Source: Candidatus Fermentithermobacillaceae bacterium (GTDB lineage Bacteria > Bacillota > Sulfobacillia > Fermentithermobacillales > DUSS01). From it: a stretch of DNA of 64,000 bases. Made by a program: the position numbers and the translations under genes. Below the pieces are notes generated by a model. That model was not told the DNA's origin and made no database searches. It worked only from the letters and a program-made list of their open reading frames with translations. The stretch is from assembly GCA_014896535.1 (NCBI GenBank), contig JADBKE010000013.1, forward strand, positions 1 through 64,000. Reading direction: 5' to 3'. This document shows, piece after piece, positions 54,393-62,386 of this stretch; the first letter of the stretch is position 1; the number at the start of each line of letters is the position of its first letter.

Positions 54393-56504
54393 GTGCCAAA
54401 GAGGAGATGGGTTCAGTTGCAGATTCCATGGTATCAAGCGGTTCCGCTCGTAATGGAGCAGGTCGAGGTGTTACAACCAGCTTCCATTCTGGAAATCGGA
54501 CTCGGTATCGGTAAGTATGGCATGATGTTCCGGGAGATCCTCGAGCCGGGATGGCCTCTTGCGGCTAAGCGTCGCGTTGCAATCGACGGTATCGAACTGG
54601 GTACTCTCGACCCATCTTATGCACAGGCTTACGACCGAGTTTACCGGATGTCCGAACTCAAACAGAATTCGAAGGGGGAGTCGCCTGCACGTGCACCCGA
54701 GCACGTGTCACGAGAGCCATCACTTCCCTTGGCTCACATTGGGACAAGTACGTCCGTGCCATCTCCCGAATTACAGCGTGAGGAAGCCGACGGTGGCACC
54801 CGAACGGTAGCCAGGATTATCGCTCTGGTGGACGACCTTCCTGCTTATGATTTCGTACTCGTCGATGGTGTGTTGGAACTCCTGACGAAAATTGAAGGTC
54901 TTCTGCTGCTCCGACGACTGCTTAAACACACGAGGTACAGTTTGATGGCGACGATTCTCGTGGACCCTTCGCCGCAGGTGGTGAAGTTTTTCGCCCACCA
55001 GATCAACCAGCCCGGCGTGCCGGGCACGGACTCGGGTCAGGACTTCCTGGCGCGGGACGGGAACCTCCTCCTGGGCAAGCCCGCAGGTACCCGGTGGACC
55101 GTCACCGACTTCCTGGATTTTGATTTTTCGTGGAAAATGCTGCCGGGGCGGCATAACGCTATCGAGGTACTCAACTTCTTTCCATCTCATCAATGCGATT
55201 CCGGGCCGGGTGCGTTTTTGTCGGAGGACTCACACGGCAAGTGCTCGGGCGCCGGTCATTTCAATGCTCGCCTGCAATCGTATTTGTTTCGAAAACCGGG
55301 CAGCGCCGGGCCCGCGAGCTTGGACTCGCTTGTAAATACGCCGGATAAGCTACTCTCCAGGAGCAGCGCAGACGGCTGCAGAGACGAAGTCAAACTGCCA
55401 GTCGATGCCCCAACGGGCGAGTTGGCCTGCAGGACTTGTCGAGAGACGTTTCCCCTCACGATTGGTTACCTCATACCCCATAAGCATGTTACCGGTGGCA
55501 TGAGGATGCTGCTCGAGCAAATGCGGCACCTTCGAGAGAAGGGGTACCGGGTTTACGCGATAGGCAGGGGCGGCCAGGGCGAAAAGGTGCTGCCGGACTG
55601 GGCCGATGTCAGCGTAGATCGGGAAATCGTCGTGCCTGTAAACGGCTCCTATCTGGAGTATCTCGATGACTGTGACGTAATCGTGGCAGGTTGGTGTGAG
55701 CAACTTCCTGAGCTAGCTGGATCTCCCGTTCCAGTCGTCTATTGGGAGCAAGGGCATGAGGTGCTTTTCGGCCAGGTGGATGACCTGTCTTCCGATTCGC
55801 TTCTCAGACGAAGGTTTGCCCGCTGTTACGAGCAGCCCTGCTATCTTGCGGCGACCTCGGAAGCTGTGGCGAGGGCTCTCCTGGCCAGGTACGGGCGACG
55901 GGCGCACGTCATTCCTCCAGGAGTCGATACAGAGCTGTTCCATCCCGGGGCGCGAGCGGGTCGAGGGGTGGTGCTCCTGGTGGGCAATCCGTTGCTCGGA
56001 TTCAAGGGTTTCGACGTCGCGCTTCGTGCGTTGAGCAAGGCGTGGAGCACCGGGGCTCGTTTCCAAGTGAAATGGGTCTGCCAGGTTGTCCCGCGCCTCG
56101 CTGTGTCCGTCGAGTATCCGATGGAGTTCGTGGTGAACCCGTCCCTGGAGGAGCTCGCCGAAGCTTATCGTACCAGCGACGTGTTTCTTTTCACCTCTTG
56201 GTACGAAGGATTCGGACTGCCGCCGCTGGAAGCTATGGCGTCGGGAGTGCCTGTCGTGACCACCACGTGCGGAGGCGTTGACTCGTACGTATCGCCGGGA
56301 GAGAACGCGCTTGTAGCTGATCCCGGTGATGTCGATTCCCTCGCCTTTGCCGTTGCATACCTGCTTGCCAACCCGGAAGCTTCAGAATATTTGGCGGCAA
56401 ACGGCAGGCGCACTGCCCTCCGGTTCGACGTGAGGCGGTCGGTCGAGCGGTTCGAGGACTTCCTGGCGTGGGTGATCCGGCACCATGGTGAAGGGGCCAT
56501 TTGA
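54393..56504 (+). CDS. Class I methyltransferase-like domain fused to a GT4 glycosyltransferase
   Basis: A 703-residue fusion. The N-terminal part has the nucleotide-binding loop of SAM-dependent methyltransferases, ILEIGLGIGKYG (residues 32-43), and YDFVLVDGVLEL, where a carboxylate-bearing strand is expected. A Ser/Pro/Glu-rich insert (~85-140) splits this domain. Residues ~357-700 are a GT4 enzyme: LIPHKHVTGGMRMLLEQM, IPPGVDTELFHPG, KGFDVALRAL and the EGFGLPPLE donor motif (E-x7-E, residues ~605-613). It may modify and build a surface polysaccharide. The GTG start has a weak site; TTG at 54417 is possible. A further GT4 gene follows. Confidence 0.8.
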   Translation: MPKRRWVQLQIPWYQAVPLVMEQVEVLQPASILEIGLGIGKYGMMFREILEPGWPLAAKRRVAIDGIELGTLDPSYAQAYDRVYRMSELKQNSKGESPARAPEHVSREPSLPLAHIGTSTSVPSPELQREEADGGTRTVARIIALVDDLPAYDFVLVDGVLELLTKIEGLLLLRRLLKHTRYSLMATILVDPSPQVVKFFAHQINQPGVPGTDSGQDFLARDGNLLLGKPAGTRWTVTDFLDFDFSWKMLPGRHNAIEVLNFFPSHQCDSGPGAFLSEDSHGKCSGAGHFNARLQSYLFRKPGSAGPASLDSLVNTPDKLLSRSSADGCRDEVKLPVDAPTGELACRTCRETFPLTIGYLIPHKHVTGGMRMLLEQMRHLREKGYRVYAIGRGGQGEKVLPDWADVSVDREIVVPVNGSYLEYLDDCDVIVAGWCEQLPELAGSPVPVVYWEQGHEVLFGQVDDLSSDSLLRRRFARCYEQPCYLAATSEAVARALLARYGRRAHVIPPGVDTELFHPGARAGRGVVLLVGNPLLGFKGFDVALRALSKAWSTGARFQVKWVCQVVPRLAVSVEYPMEFVVNPSLEELAEAYRTSDVFLFTSWYEGFGLPPLEAMASGVPVVTTTCGGVDSYVSPGENALVADPGDVDSLAFAVAYLLANPEASEYLAANGRRTALRFDVRRSVERFEDFLAWVIRHHGEGAI

Positions 56505-56570
56505 TTGGCGTTCCCACCTTGTGCCAGCTATGCATCTAGGGAAAGTAAAGAAACGTAAGGAGATGGTTGC

Positions 56571-57833
56571 TTGAAAGTCCTAATGACCAGCATCTGGCCT
56601 TACCCTCACACCGGTGGGATATCCAGCCATATCTCCCTTCTGGAAAAAACCCTGCGCAAGAAAGGTCATCGCGGAAATGTACTCACCCTGTCCGAAGAAA
56701 ACCTTACGGCGTTTCTCGACAGGCGGATAGCCAGGTTCGCGTCTCGAATACCGGCATCGCCGGCGCGGAATGCCAGTCTTTCCTTGAATGCTTCTTTGCC
56801 CGTGGCGCATGAAGTAAACAAAGTGTGGCTAGCTGCCATGATCGAGGACGAGCTGGCGACCTTCCGGTACGATGTGGTCCACTGTCACGACGTCCTTTCG
56901 TGTCTCGCGGCGTCGCCCGCGTGCAGGAAGAAAGGTATTCCCCTGGTTCTGACGGTGCACGGCTATCTGGCCCGGGAAGCGGTAGCATCCGGAGCAGTGA
57001 GGTCGGGGACTTGGGAGGAATCTTACCTCGAGGGTAATGAAAGGGAGGGGTACAGAGCTGCCGATGCCATCGCTGCCGTCGATTCTGCCTTACGAAAGCA
57101 TGTCGTAGAATTGCTAGCGGATGGTCCCCCAGGCGCAGCAGCTGGCAAACAAGAGATTTTCCTCATTCACAACGCCGTGGACCTCGACGAGTTTGCTGGT
57201 TCCACCAAGGTCCGGGCGGAGGCCCGCAAGATTCTGGGATTTTCCGGGGAGGATTTCGTCCTTCTGTGTCCAAGGCGCCTGACGGCTAAAAACGGTGTAC
57301 GCTACCCGCTTCCGGCGCTGAAGATACTCAGGGAGCGCAATCCTCACAGGAACATCCTCCTGGTCTACGCCGGGGACGGGGAGGAAAGAGATGCGATCGT
57401 AAACGAAGCCTGCTCTTCCGGTCTTCGAGATAGCGTAGCTATCCTTCCGTCCGTCGAGCACGAAAAGATGCCCTGGCTCTACGCAGCTTCCGACGTAGTC
57501 CTGATTCCGTCGGCGACGTCCGCAGGTGTCGTCGAAGCCACCTCGATCGCCCTGCTCGAGGCGATGGCTTCGGGGGTACCGGTGGTGGCGAGCGCGATCG
57601 GCGGCATCGCGGAAATCGTCCAGGACGGTGTAAGCGGATTGCTCGTTCCCGAGCGGGACCCGGAGGCCATCGCCGCGGCGGTGCAACGGATCATCGATGA
57701 GCCGGAACTCGGTGGGAGACTTGCCGAGAACGCCAAAACTCAGGTGATGGAGCGGCATTCGCCGGATGTGTGGTGGCGGTCTGTGGAGCGTCTCTATGAA
57801 AGCGCACGAGAACGCAGGGAACGCATCCGGTAA
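56571..57833 (+). CDS. GT4 glycosyltransferase
   Basis: A 420-residue glycosyltransferase with two Rossmann-like domains. N-terminal WPYPHTGGISSHISLLEKTL and HCHDVLSCLAA bind the acceptor side. The C-terminal half has HNAVDLDEFA, LCPRRLTAKNGV, LVYAGDGEERDAIV and the donor motif EATSIALLEAMASGVPVVAS (E-x7-E). The TTG has an AAGGAG site ten bases upstream. It lies 66 bases after the fusion glycosyltransferase and probably works on the same glycan. Confidence 0.88.
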   Translation: MKVLMTSIWPYPHTGGISSHISLLEKTLRKKGHRGNVLTLSEENLTAFLDRRIARFASRIPASPARNASLSLNASLPVAHEVNKVWLAAMIEDELATFRYDVVHCHDVLSCLAASPACRKKGIPLVLTVHGYLAREAVASGAVRSGTWEESYLEGNEREGYRAADAIAAVDSALRKHVVELLADGPPGAAAGKQEIFLIHNAVDLDEFAGSTKVRAEARKILGFSGEDFVLLCPRRLTAKNGVRYPLPALKILRERNPHRNILLVYAGDGEERDAIVNEACSSGLRDSVAILPSVEHEKMPWLYAASDVVLIPSATSAGVVEATSIALLEAMASGVPVVASAIGGIAEIVQDGVSGLLVPERDPEAIAAAVQRIIDEPELGGRLAENAKTQVMERHSPDVWWRSVERLYESARERRERIR

Positions 57834-58145
57834 GTACTCCTAGAGCTTCGTGGAGGTCGAAGCTTTCGACCTGCCGGATCCGTGCACCTCGACACGAATT
57901 GGAGAGTCGCCCCCAGAGCTTCGCGAAACGAGGCAACCCTCGTTAGCTCCTTGCATACGGGAAGCTGGCACTTCCGGGCGGGGAAGCCCGTCGGTCTGAC
58001 ACCTTCCGCGCGAGAAACCTGCCAACCTGGTATCCTTGCCTCCATCAGTAGGGTCCCCGGAGAAGGATGTTTTCTTCGGGAAGCGAATTAAGTATGGTAA
58101 GTGCCAATGTTCGCTGATCTCGGTTTGACGAGGGAGGTGAGAGTC
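57834..58145 (+). other. Gap upstream of the D-aminoacylase gene
   Basis: About 310 bases with no supportable gene on either strand, no clear terminator for the glycosyltransferase gene and no promoter I can defend. Confidence 0.5.
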
Positions 58146-59756
58146 TTGTTCGACCTGCTCATCAAAGGAGGGCTGGTCATCGACGGAACGGGCAAGCCCG
58201 GGTATCTCGCCAACGTGGCGATAAGCCGGGGGAAGATCGCCGCGGTGGAGAGAAATCTGAGCCTCGAAATCCCCGCCGCTACGGTGCTAGACGCGACGGG
58301 GCTTGTAGTCGCGCCAGGGTTTATCGATATCCACTCCCACACAGACAGAACCATCACGAGACGCCCGGGCGCAGGTTCGTCGTTGCTACAGGGGATCACC
58401 ACGGAGATTTCGGGAAACTGCGGTGGTTCAATGGCACCCATCAACGACAAGACCATCGAGATGTTCAAAAGACTTTCCGGAAAAGGCGACGCGCCCGAAC
58501 CTCCGTGGAGGAGCTTCGGTGAGTTCCTGGACCACGTCGAGAAACTCCGACCCGGCACAAACCAGGGGTTGTTTGTCGGCCAGGGTACCGTAAGGGCATG
58601 CGTGATGGGACGGGAGAACCGCTACCCGAGCGAGGACGAGTTGGCGCAGATGAAGAGCCTGGTCAGGCAGGCCCTGGAGGAAGGTGCGTTCGGGATTTCC
58701 ACGGGCCGGGCGTACGTTCCCGGGTGCTACGGTTCGTTCCGGGAAATAGTGGAGCTTTGCCGCGTCGCCGGCGAGTACGATGGGCTTCACACCAGTCACA
58801 TCCAGGACCAGTGGTCCAAGATCCACTGGTCTGTGACGGAGATCGTCGAGATTACCCGGAGAGCTGACGTGCGGGGACAGGTCGCTCACATGAAGGTGGT
58901 GGGCAAGGATAACTGGGGCAGAGCGGGGGACATCCTCTCCATACTCGAAAACGCCCGGTCGCGCGGACTGGATGTTTTAGCTGATGTGTACCCGTACACT
59001 TACTCCCAGGTGATCCTGCTCAGAAATCTCCTGCCCAAGGAGTTCTCCAAGATGGAGCCGGACAAGCTGAAGGATGCGCTCTCGGCGCCGGGAGCATCAG
59101 AAAGCTTGCGAAAAGCACTCGAAGCTGATCCCGGGTACACCACGTCGCGCTTTGACAGGATGGGGATAATCCACTGCTCGCGGACGAAAGAATTTGAAGG
59201 TATGGACATAGGCGAAGCTGCCCTTGCGCTGGGTCTGGACGTGTTCTCCGCCGTCGTGAGAATCCTCCTCGAGAACGACTTGGAAGTGAAAACCGCGGGG
59301 ATCATGAGCGAAGCTGACGTGCGGGAGATCGTGTCTCACCCGATGGTAATGTTTGGAACCGATGCTTTGGCGGGTGACCCGGAGGAAGACGCAAACCGCG
59401 GCTATTCCGACCTCCATCCGAGGCATTACGGGACATATCCCAGGATTCTCGGAAAGTACGTGAGACGAGAACGGGCATTGTCCCTGGAGGAAGCTATCCG
59501 AAAGATGACCTCCATGCCGGCGGAGCGTTTGAACATCCTCGACCGGGGCCTCATCCACAGGGGGTACTGGGCCGATGTGGTGATATTCGATCCTCTGACG
59601 GTGGATGACAGGGCGGACCTGGATAATCCCGCGGCACCTCCGGTGGGCATCAAATACGTGCTGGTCAACGGGGAGATCGCCGTCAGGGATTCAAAGCTCA
59701 CGGGAGTTCGAGCGGGGAAGGTGCTGCGTGCAGCTCACCACCGGATGGTCTATTAA
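58146..59756 (+). CDS. N-acyl-D-amino-acid deacylase
   Basis: Amidohydrolase-superfamily enzyme that removes acyl groups from D-amino acids. The 536-residue protein has the first metal motif PGFIDIHSHTD (~residue 60), the Cys-containing EISGNCGGSMAPI loop (the bridging Cys of D-aminoacylases), HTSHIQDQW and VAHMKVVGKDNWG metal-His segments, and FGTDALAG with the catalytic Asp. The C-terminal strands (LIHRGYWADVVIFDPLTVDD) belong to the small beta domain. TTG at 58146 has AGGGAGG eight bases upstream. No signal peptide. It fits D-amino-acid or dipeptide salvage. Confidence 0.87.
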   Translation: MFDLLIKGGLVIDGTGKPGYLANVAISRGKIAAVERNLSLEIPAATVLDATGLVVAPGFIDIHSHTDRTITRRPGAGSSLLQGITTEISGNCGGSMAPINDKTIEMFKRLSGKGDAPEPPWRSFGEFLDHVEKLRPGTNQGLFVGQGTVRACVMGRENRYPSEDELAQMKSLVRQALEEGAFGISTGRAYVPGCYGSFREIVELCRVAGEYDGLHTSHIQDQWSKIHWSVTEIVEITRRADVRGQVAHMKVVGKDNWGRAGDILSILENARSRGLDVLADVYPYTYSQVILLRNLLPKEFSKMEPDKLKDALSAPGASESLRKALEADPGYTTSRFDRMGIIHCSRTKEFEGMDIGEAALALGLDVFSAVVRILLENDLEVKTAGIMSEADVREIVSHPMVMFGTDALAGDPEEDANRGYSDLHPRHYGTYPRILGKYVRRERALSLEEAIRKMTSMPAERLNILDRGLIHRGYWADVVIFDPLTVDDRADLDNPAAPPVGIKYVLVNGEIAVRDSKLTGVRAGKVLRAAHHRMVY

Positions 59757-59906
59757 AACAGGCAGGTTTTCGTGGGTAAAGCGTTTGAGGTAGCACGGGG
59801 CAGACGCGATGTATCGCCTCGAAGATCGTACATCGCCAATGCCCCCAATCCGGAGAAACAAGGAGTTTGGAAGTAGATCAAAGCGCAGTCGAAAGGAGGA
59901 ATTCAG

Positions 59907-61094
59907 TTGCTCGCAATTCGAGGCGGAACCATATTTACCGCAGCGAGAAAGCCCGCCCCAGAGGTTATAAAGGACGGGACCATTATTGTGGAAGACGGCA
60001 AGATCGCTTATTGCGGGCCGTCCCAGGACATACCGGAAGGTGCGGAAGTCATCGATGCTTCGGGCAAGGTCATAACGCCGGGCCTCATCGATGCCCACGT
60101 TCACATCGGAGTGCATCCGGACGGGTTTGGCTGGCAGGAGTCGGACGTAAACGAAGCGACTGAACCCAACACGGCCGAGGTCAGAGCTCTCGACGGCATT
60201 TGGCCCATGGACGAAGCTTTTTCCGCGGCGGTGGAGGGCGGCGTGACGTGCGTCCAGGTTGCACCGGGCAGCGCCAACATCATCGGTGGCGAAACCGTGG
60301 TTATCAGGACCACCGGTAAGGTCGTTGACGAAATGGTTTTGAGGAATCCCTCAGGCCTTAAGGCGGCCCTCGGTGAGAATCCCAAGAGGGTGTACGGGTC
60401 CAGGCACAAGATGCCTTCGACCAGGATGGGAAACGCGGCCGTGATGAGGGCGGCGCTGGCTAAAGCTAGGGACTATCTCAGGAAGAAGGACCTCGCCCGG
60501 GAAAAGCCCGACAAGGCTCCTGATACCGATCTCAAGCTCGAGGCCATCGCAAGGGTCTTGCGAGGGGAAATACCTTTAAGGGTGCACGTTCATCGCGCCG
60601 ACGACATCATGACTGCGATCCGCATTGCAAAGGAGTTCAATATTCAGATCTCCCTCGAACACTGCACAGAGGGACATCTCATCGTTTCCGAAATCAAGGA
60701 GTTCGGGGCGCCCGCTTCGTGCGGACCGTCCCTTACGGACAAGTCCAAGCTGGAGATTAGGGACATCGGCTTCCACACGCCCGTTGCGCTGCTCAAGGCT
60801 GGTGTTAAGACGGCGCTCATCACCGACCATCCCGTTTTCCCCCTCCAGTACCTGAGATTGTGCGCCGGACTCGCCGTGAGAGAAGGGCTGGATGAAGGTG
60901 AAGCTCTCCTCGCGGTTACGAGATATCCTGCGGAGATAGCTGGCGTAGACTCCAGGGTCGGTTCTCTCGAGAGGGGAAAGGATGCGGACATAGTGATTTG
61001 GTCCGGTGACCCATTCGAGTACAGCACGAAAGCGCTTTACACGATAGCAGCTGGCAGGATCGTCTATAAGGCACGGGAGGTGGCCAGGGGATGA
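59907..61094 (+). CDS. Amidohydrolase (imidazolonepropionase/prolidase-like), first of a tandem pair
   Basis: A 395-residue metal-dependent hydrolase. Metal ligands are in LIDAHVHIG (~residue 60), VHRADD, LEHCTEGH and LITDHPVFP. GSANIIGGETVVIRTTGK is diagnostic of the group that includes Xaa-Arg/Lys dipeptidases and imidazolonepropionase relatives. C-terminal SLERGKDADIVIWSGDPFEY is the usual small beta domain. The TTG has an AAAGGAGG site. The next gene is a paralogue that overlaps it by four bases. Confidence 0.85.
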   Translation: MLAIRGGTIFTAARKPAPEVIKDGTIIVEDGKIAYCGPSQDIPEGAEVIDASGKVITPGLIDAHVHIGVHPDGFGWQESDVNEATEPNTAEVRALDGIWPMDEAFSAAVEGGVTCVQVAPGSANIIGGETVVIRTTGKVVDEMVLRNPSGLKAALGENPKRVYGSRHKMPSTRMGNAAVMRAALAKARDYLRKKDLAREKPDKAPDTDLKLEAIARVLRGEIPLRVHVHRADDIMTAIRIAKEFNIQISLEHCTEGHLIVSEIKEFGAPASCGPSLTDKSKLEIRDIGFHTPVALLKAGVKTALITDHPVFPLQYLRLCAGLAVREGLDEGEALLAVTRYPAEIAGVDSRVGSLERGKDADIVIWSGDPFEYSTKALYTIAAGRIVYKAREVARG

Positions 61095-62251
61095 AGGTGT
61101 TTCGCGGCGGTAAGGTATACCCCATTACAACTCCGCCTTTTGACAACGGAATGGTCATAGTGGGTGACGATGGAAAGATATCTTACGTCGGACCCGAGAA
61201 GGAATTGCCCGAAGGAGCCGAGGTCATCGATTGCACCGGGAAAGTGGTGATGCCCGGGTTCGTCGATGCCCACACGCATATAGGTATGTGGTCCGAATGG
61301 TACGGGTGGCCCGAAGCTGATGGGAACGAAGCTACAAACCCAGTGACCCCCGAACTGAGGGCGATAGACGCCATTTGGCCGGAGCATACGGCGTTCCGGG
61401 ATGCAAGGGAAGGCGGTGTGACCACCGTTCAGATAATACCTGGCTCGGCGAACGTAATCGGCGGCCAAGCTGTGGTAGTTAAAACCGCCGGCAAGACGGT
61501 GGATGAAATGATAGTAAAGTGGCCATCGGGAATGAAAGCTGCTTTCGGCGAAAATCCCAAGTCCGTCTACGGGAGAAATCAGAAATTCCCCATGACGAGG
61601 ATGGGCGTGGCCGCCGCCATGAGGGCTGCTCTGACCAAAGCTCGGGACTATATGGCCAAGCTGGAAAAGGGCGAGAAAGACCCGGAAAAGATGCCCGACA
61701 CCGACCTCGGCATGCTGGCCCTTGTCCGCGTCCTGAAAAAGGAGATGCCCATGAGGTTTCACGCTCACAGGGCGGACGACATCGCCACGGCGGTGAGGAT
61801 AGCTCGGGAATTTGACCTGGACTTCAGCATAGAGCATTGCACCGACGGTGCCACCATCGCGGAATTTCTCGGCACGCTCGGCGCCAGGGTTCACGTAGGG
61901 CCGTTCCCCTCGACCAGGTCAAAAGTGGAGCTCAGAAATCTCTCGGCCAAGACTCCCGCGGTGCTTCAAAAGGCCGGGTGTAAGGTGAGCATCATTTCCG
62001 ATCACCCGTTCCACCCGATTCAGTTTTACTCGGTGGCCCTGGCCATCGCTTGGGCCAGCGGAATGCCGGAAGAGGAAGCTCTCAAGGCGGGTACCATCAA
62101 CCCGGCAGAAAGTCTCGGGGTAGCTGACAGGGTCGGCAGTTTGGAAGCGGGCAAGGACGGCGACATCGTGGTTTGGAGCGACCACCCGTTTAAAATAAGG
62201 TCGAAGGTGGAAAGGGTGTTCATACAGGGAAAGCTCGTGTACGAACGATAA
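61091..62251 (+). CDS. Amidohydrolase, second of a tandem pair
   Basis: A 386-residue paralogue of the preceding protein, sharing collinear blocks: FVDAHTHIG, NEATNPVTPELRAIDAIWP, PGSANVIGGQAVVVKTAGK, AHRADDIATAVRIA, IEHCTDG, ISDHPF and SLEAGKDGDIVVWS. All metal ligands are intact. Similarity holds end to end, so the pair arose by tandem duplication. Differences cluster after the first metal motif (SEWYGWPEADG against PDGFGWQESDV), suggesting distinct substrates. The ATG overlaps the previous stop. Confidence 0.85.
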   Translation: MKVFRGGKVYPITTPPFDNGMVIVGDDGKISYVGPEKELPEGAEVIDCTGKVVMPGFVDAHTHIGMWSEWYGWPEADGNEATNPVTPELRAIDAIWPEHTAFRDAREGGVTTVQIIPGSANVIGGQAVVVKTAGKTVDEMIVKWPSGMKAAFGENPKSVYGRNQKFPMTRMGVAAAMRAALTKARDYMAKLEKGEKDPEKMPDTDLGMLALVRVLKKEMPMRFHAHRADDIATAVRIAREFDLDFSIEHCTDGATIAEFLGTLGARVHVGPFPSTRSKVELRNLSAKTPAVLQKAGCKVSIISDHPFHPIQFYSVALAIAWASGMPEEEALKAGTINPAESLGVADRVGSLEAGKDGDIVVWSDHPFKIRSKVERVFIQGKLVYER

Positions 62252-62280
62252 GACCTGCGGAATTCACGCTTGGCGGACCT

Positions 62281-62307
62281 CAAGCCCGTTGAGTCACCCG
62301 GGCTTTG
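62281..62307 (+). terminator. Weak terminator after the amidohydrolase pair
   Basis: AAGCCCG and CGGGCTT form a seven-bp stem with a ten-base loop, followed only by TGTCC. It may slow transcription between the amidohydrolases and the dipeptidase gene. Confidence 0.3.
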
Positions 62308-62386
62308 TCCCGGTCCTGGGTGAGCTGCCGGGTCGAGGTGCCTGGTCAACGCGCCGGGCGGACTAACTCATGAGGGGATGTTTCGG

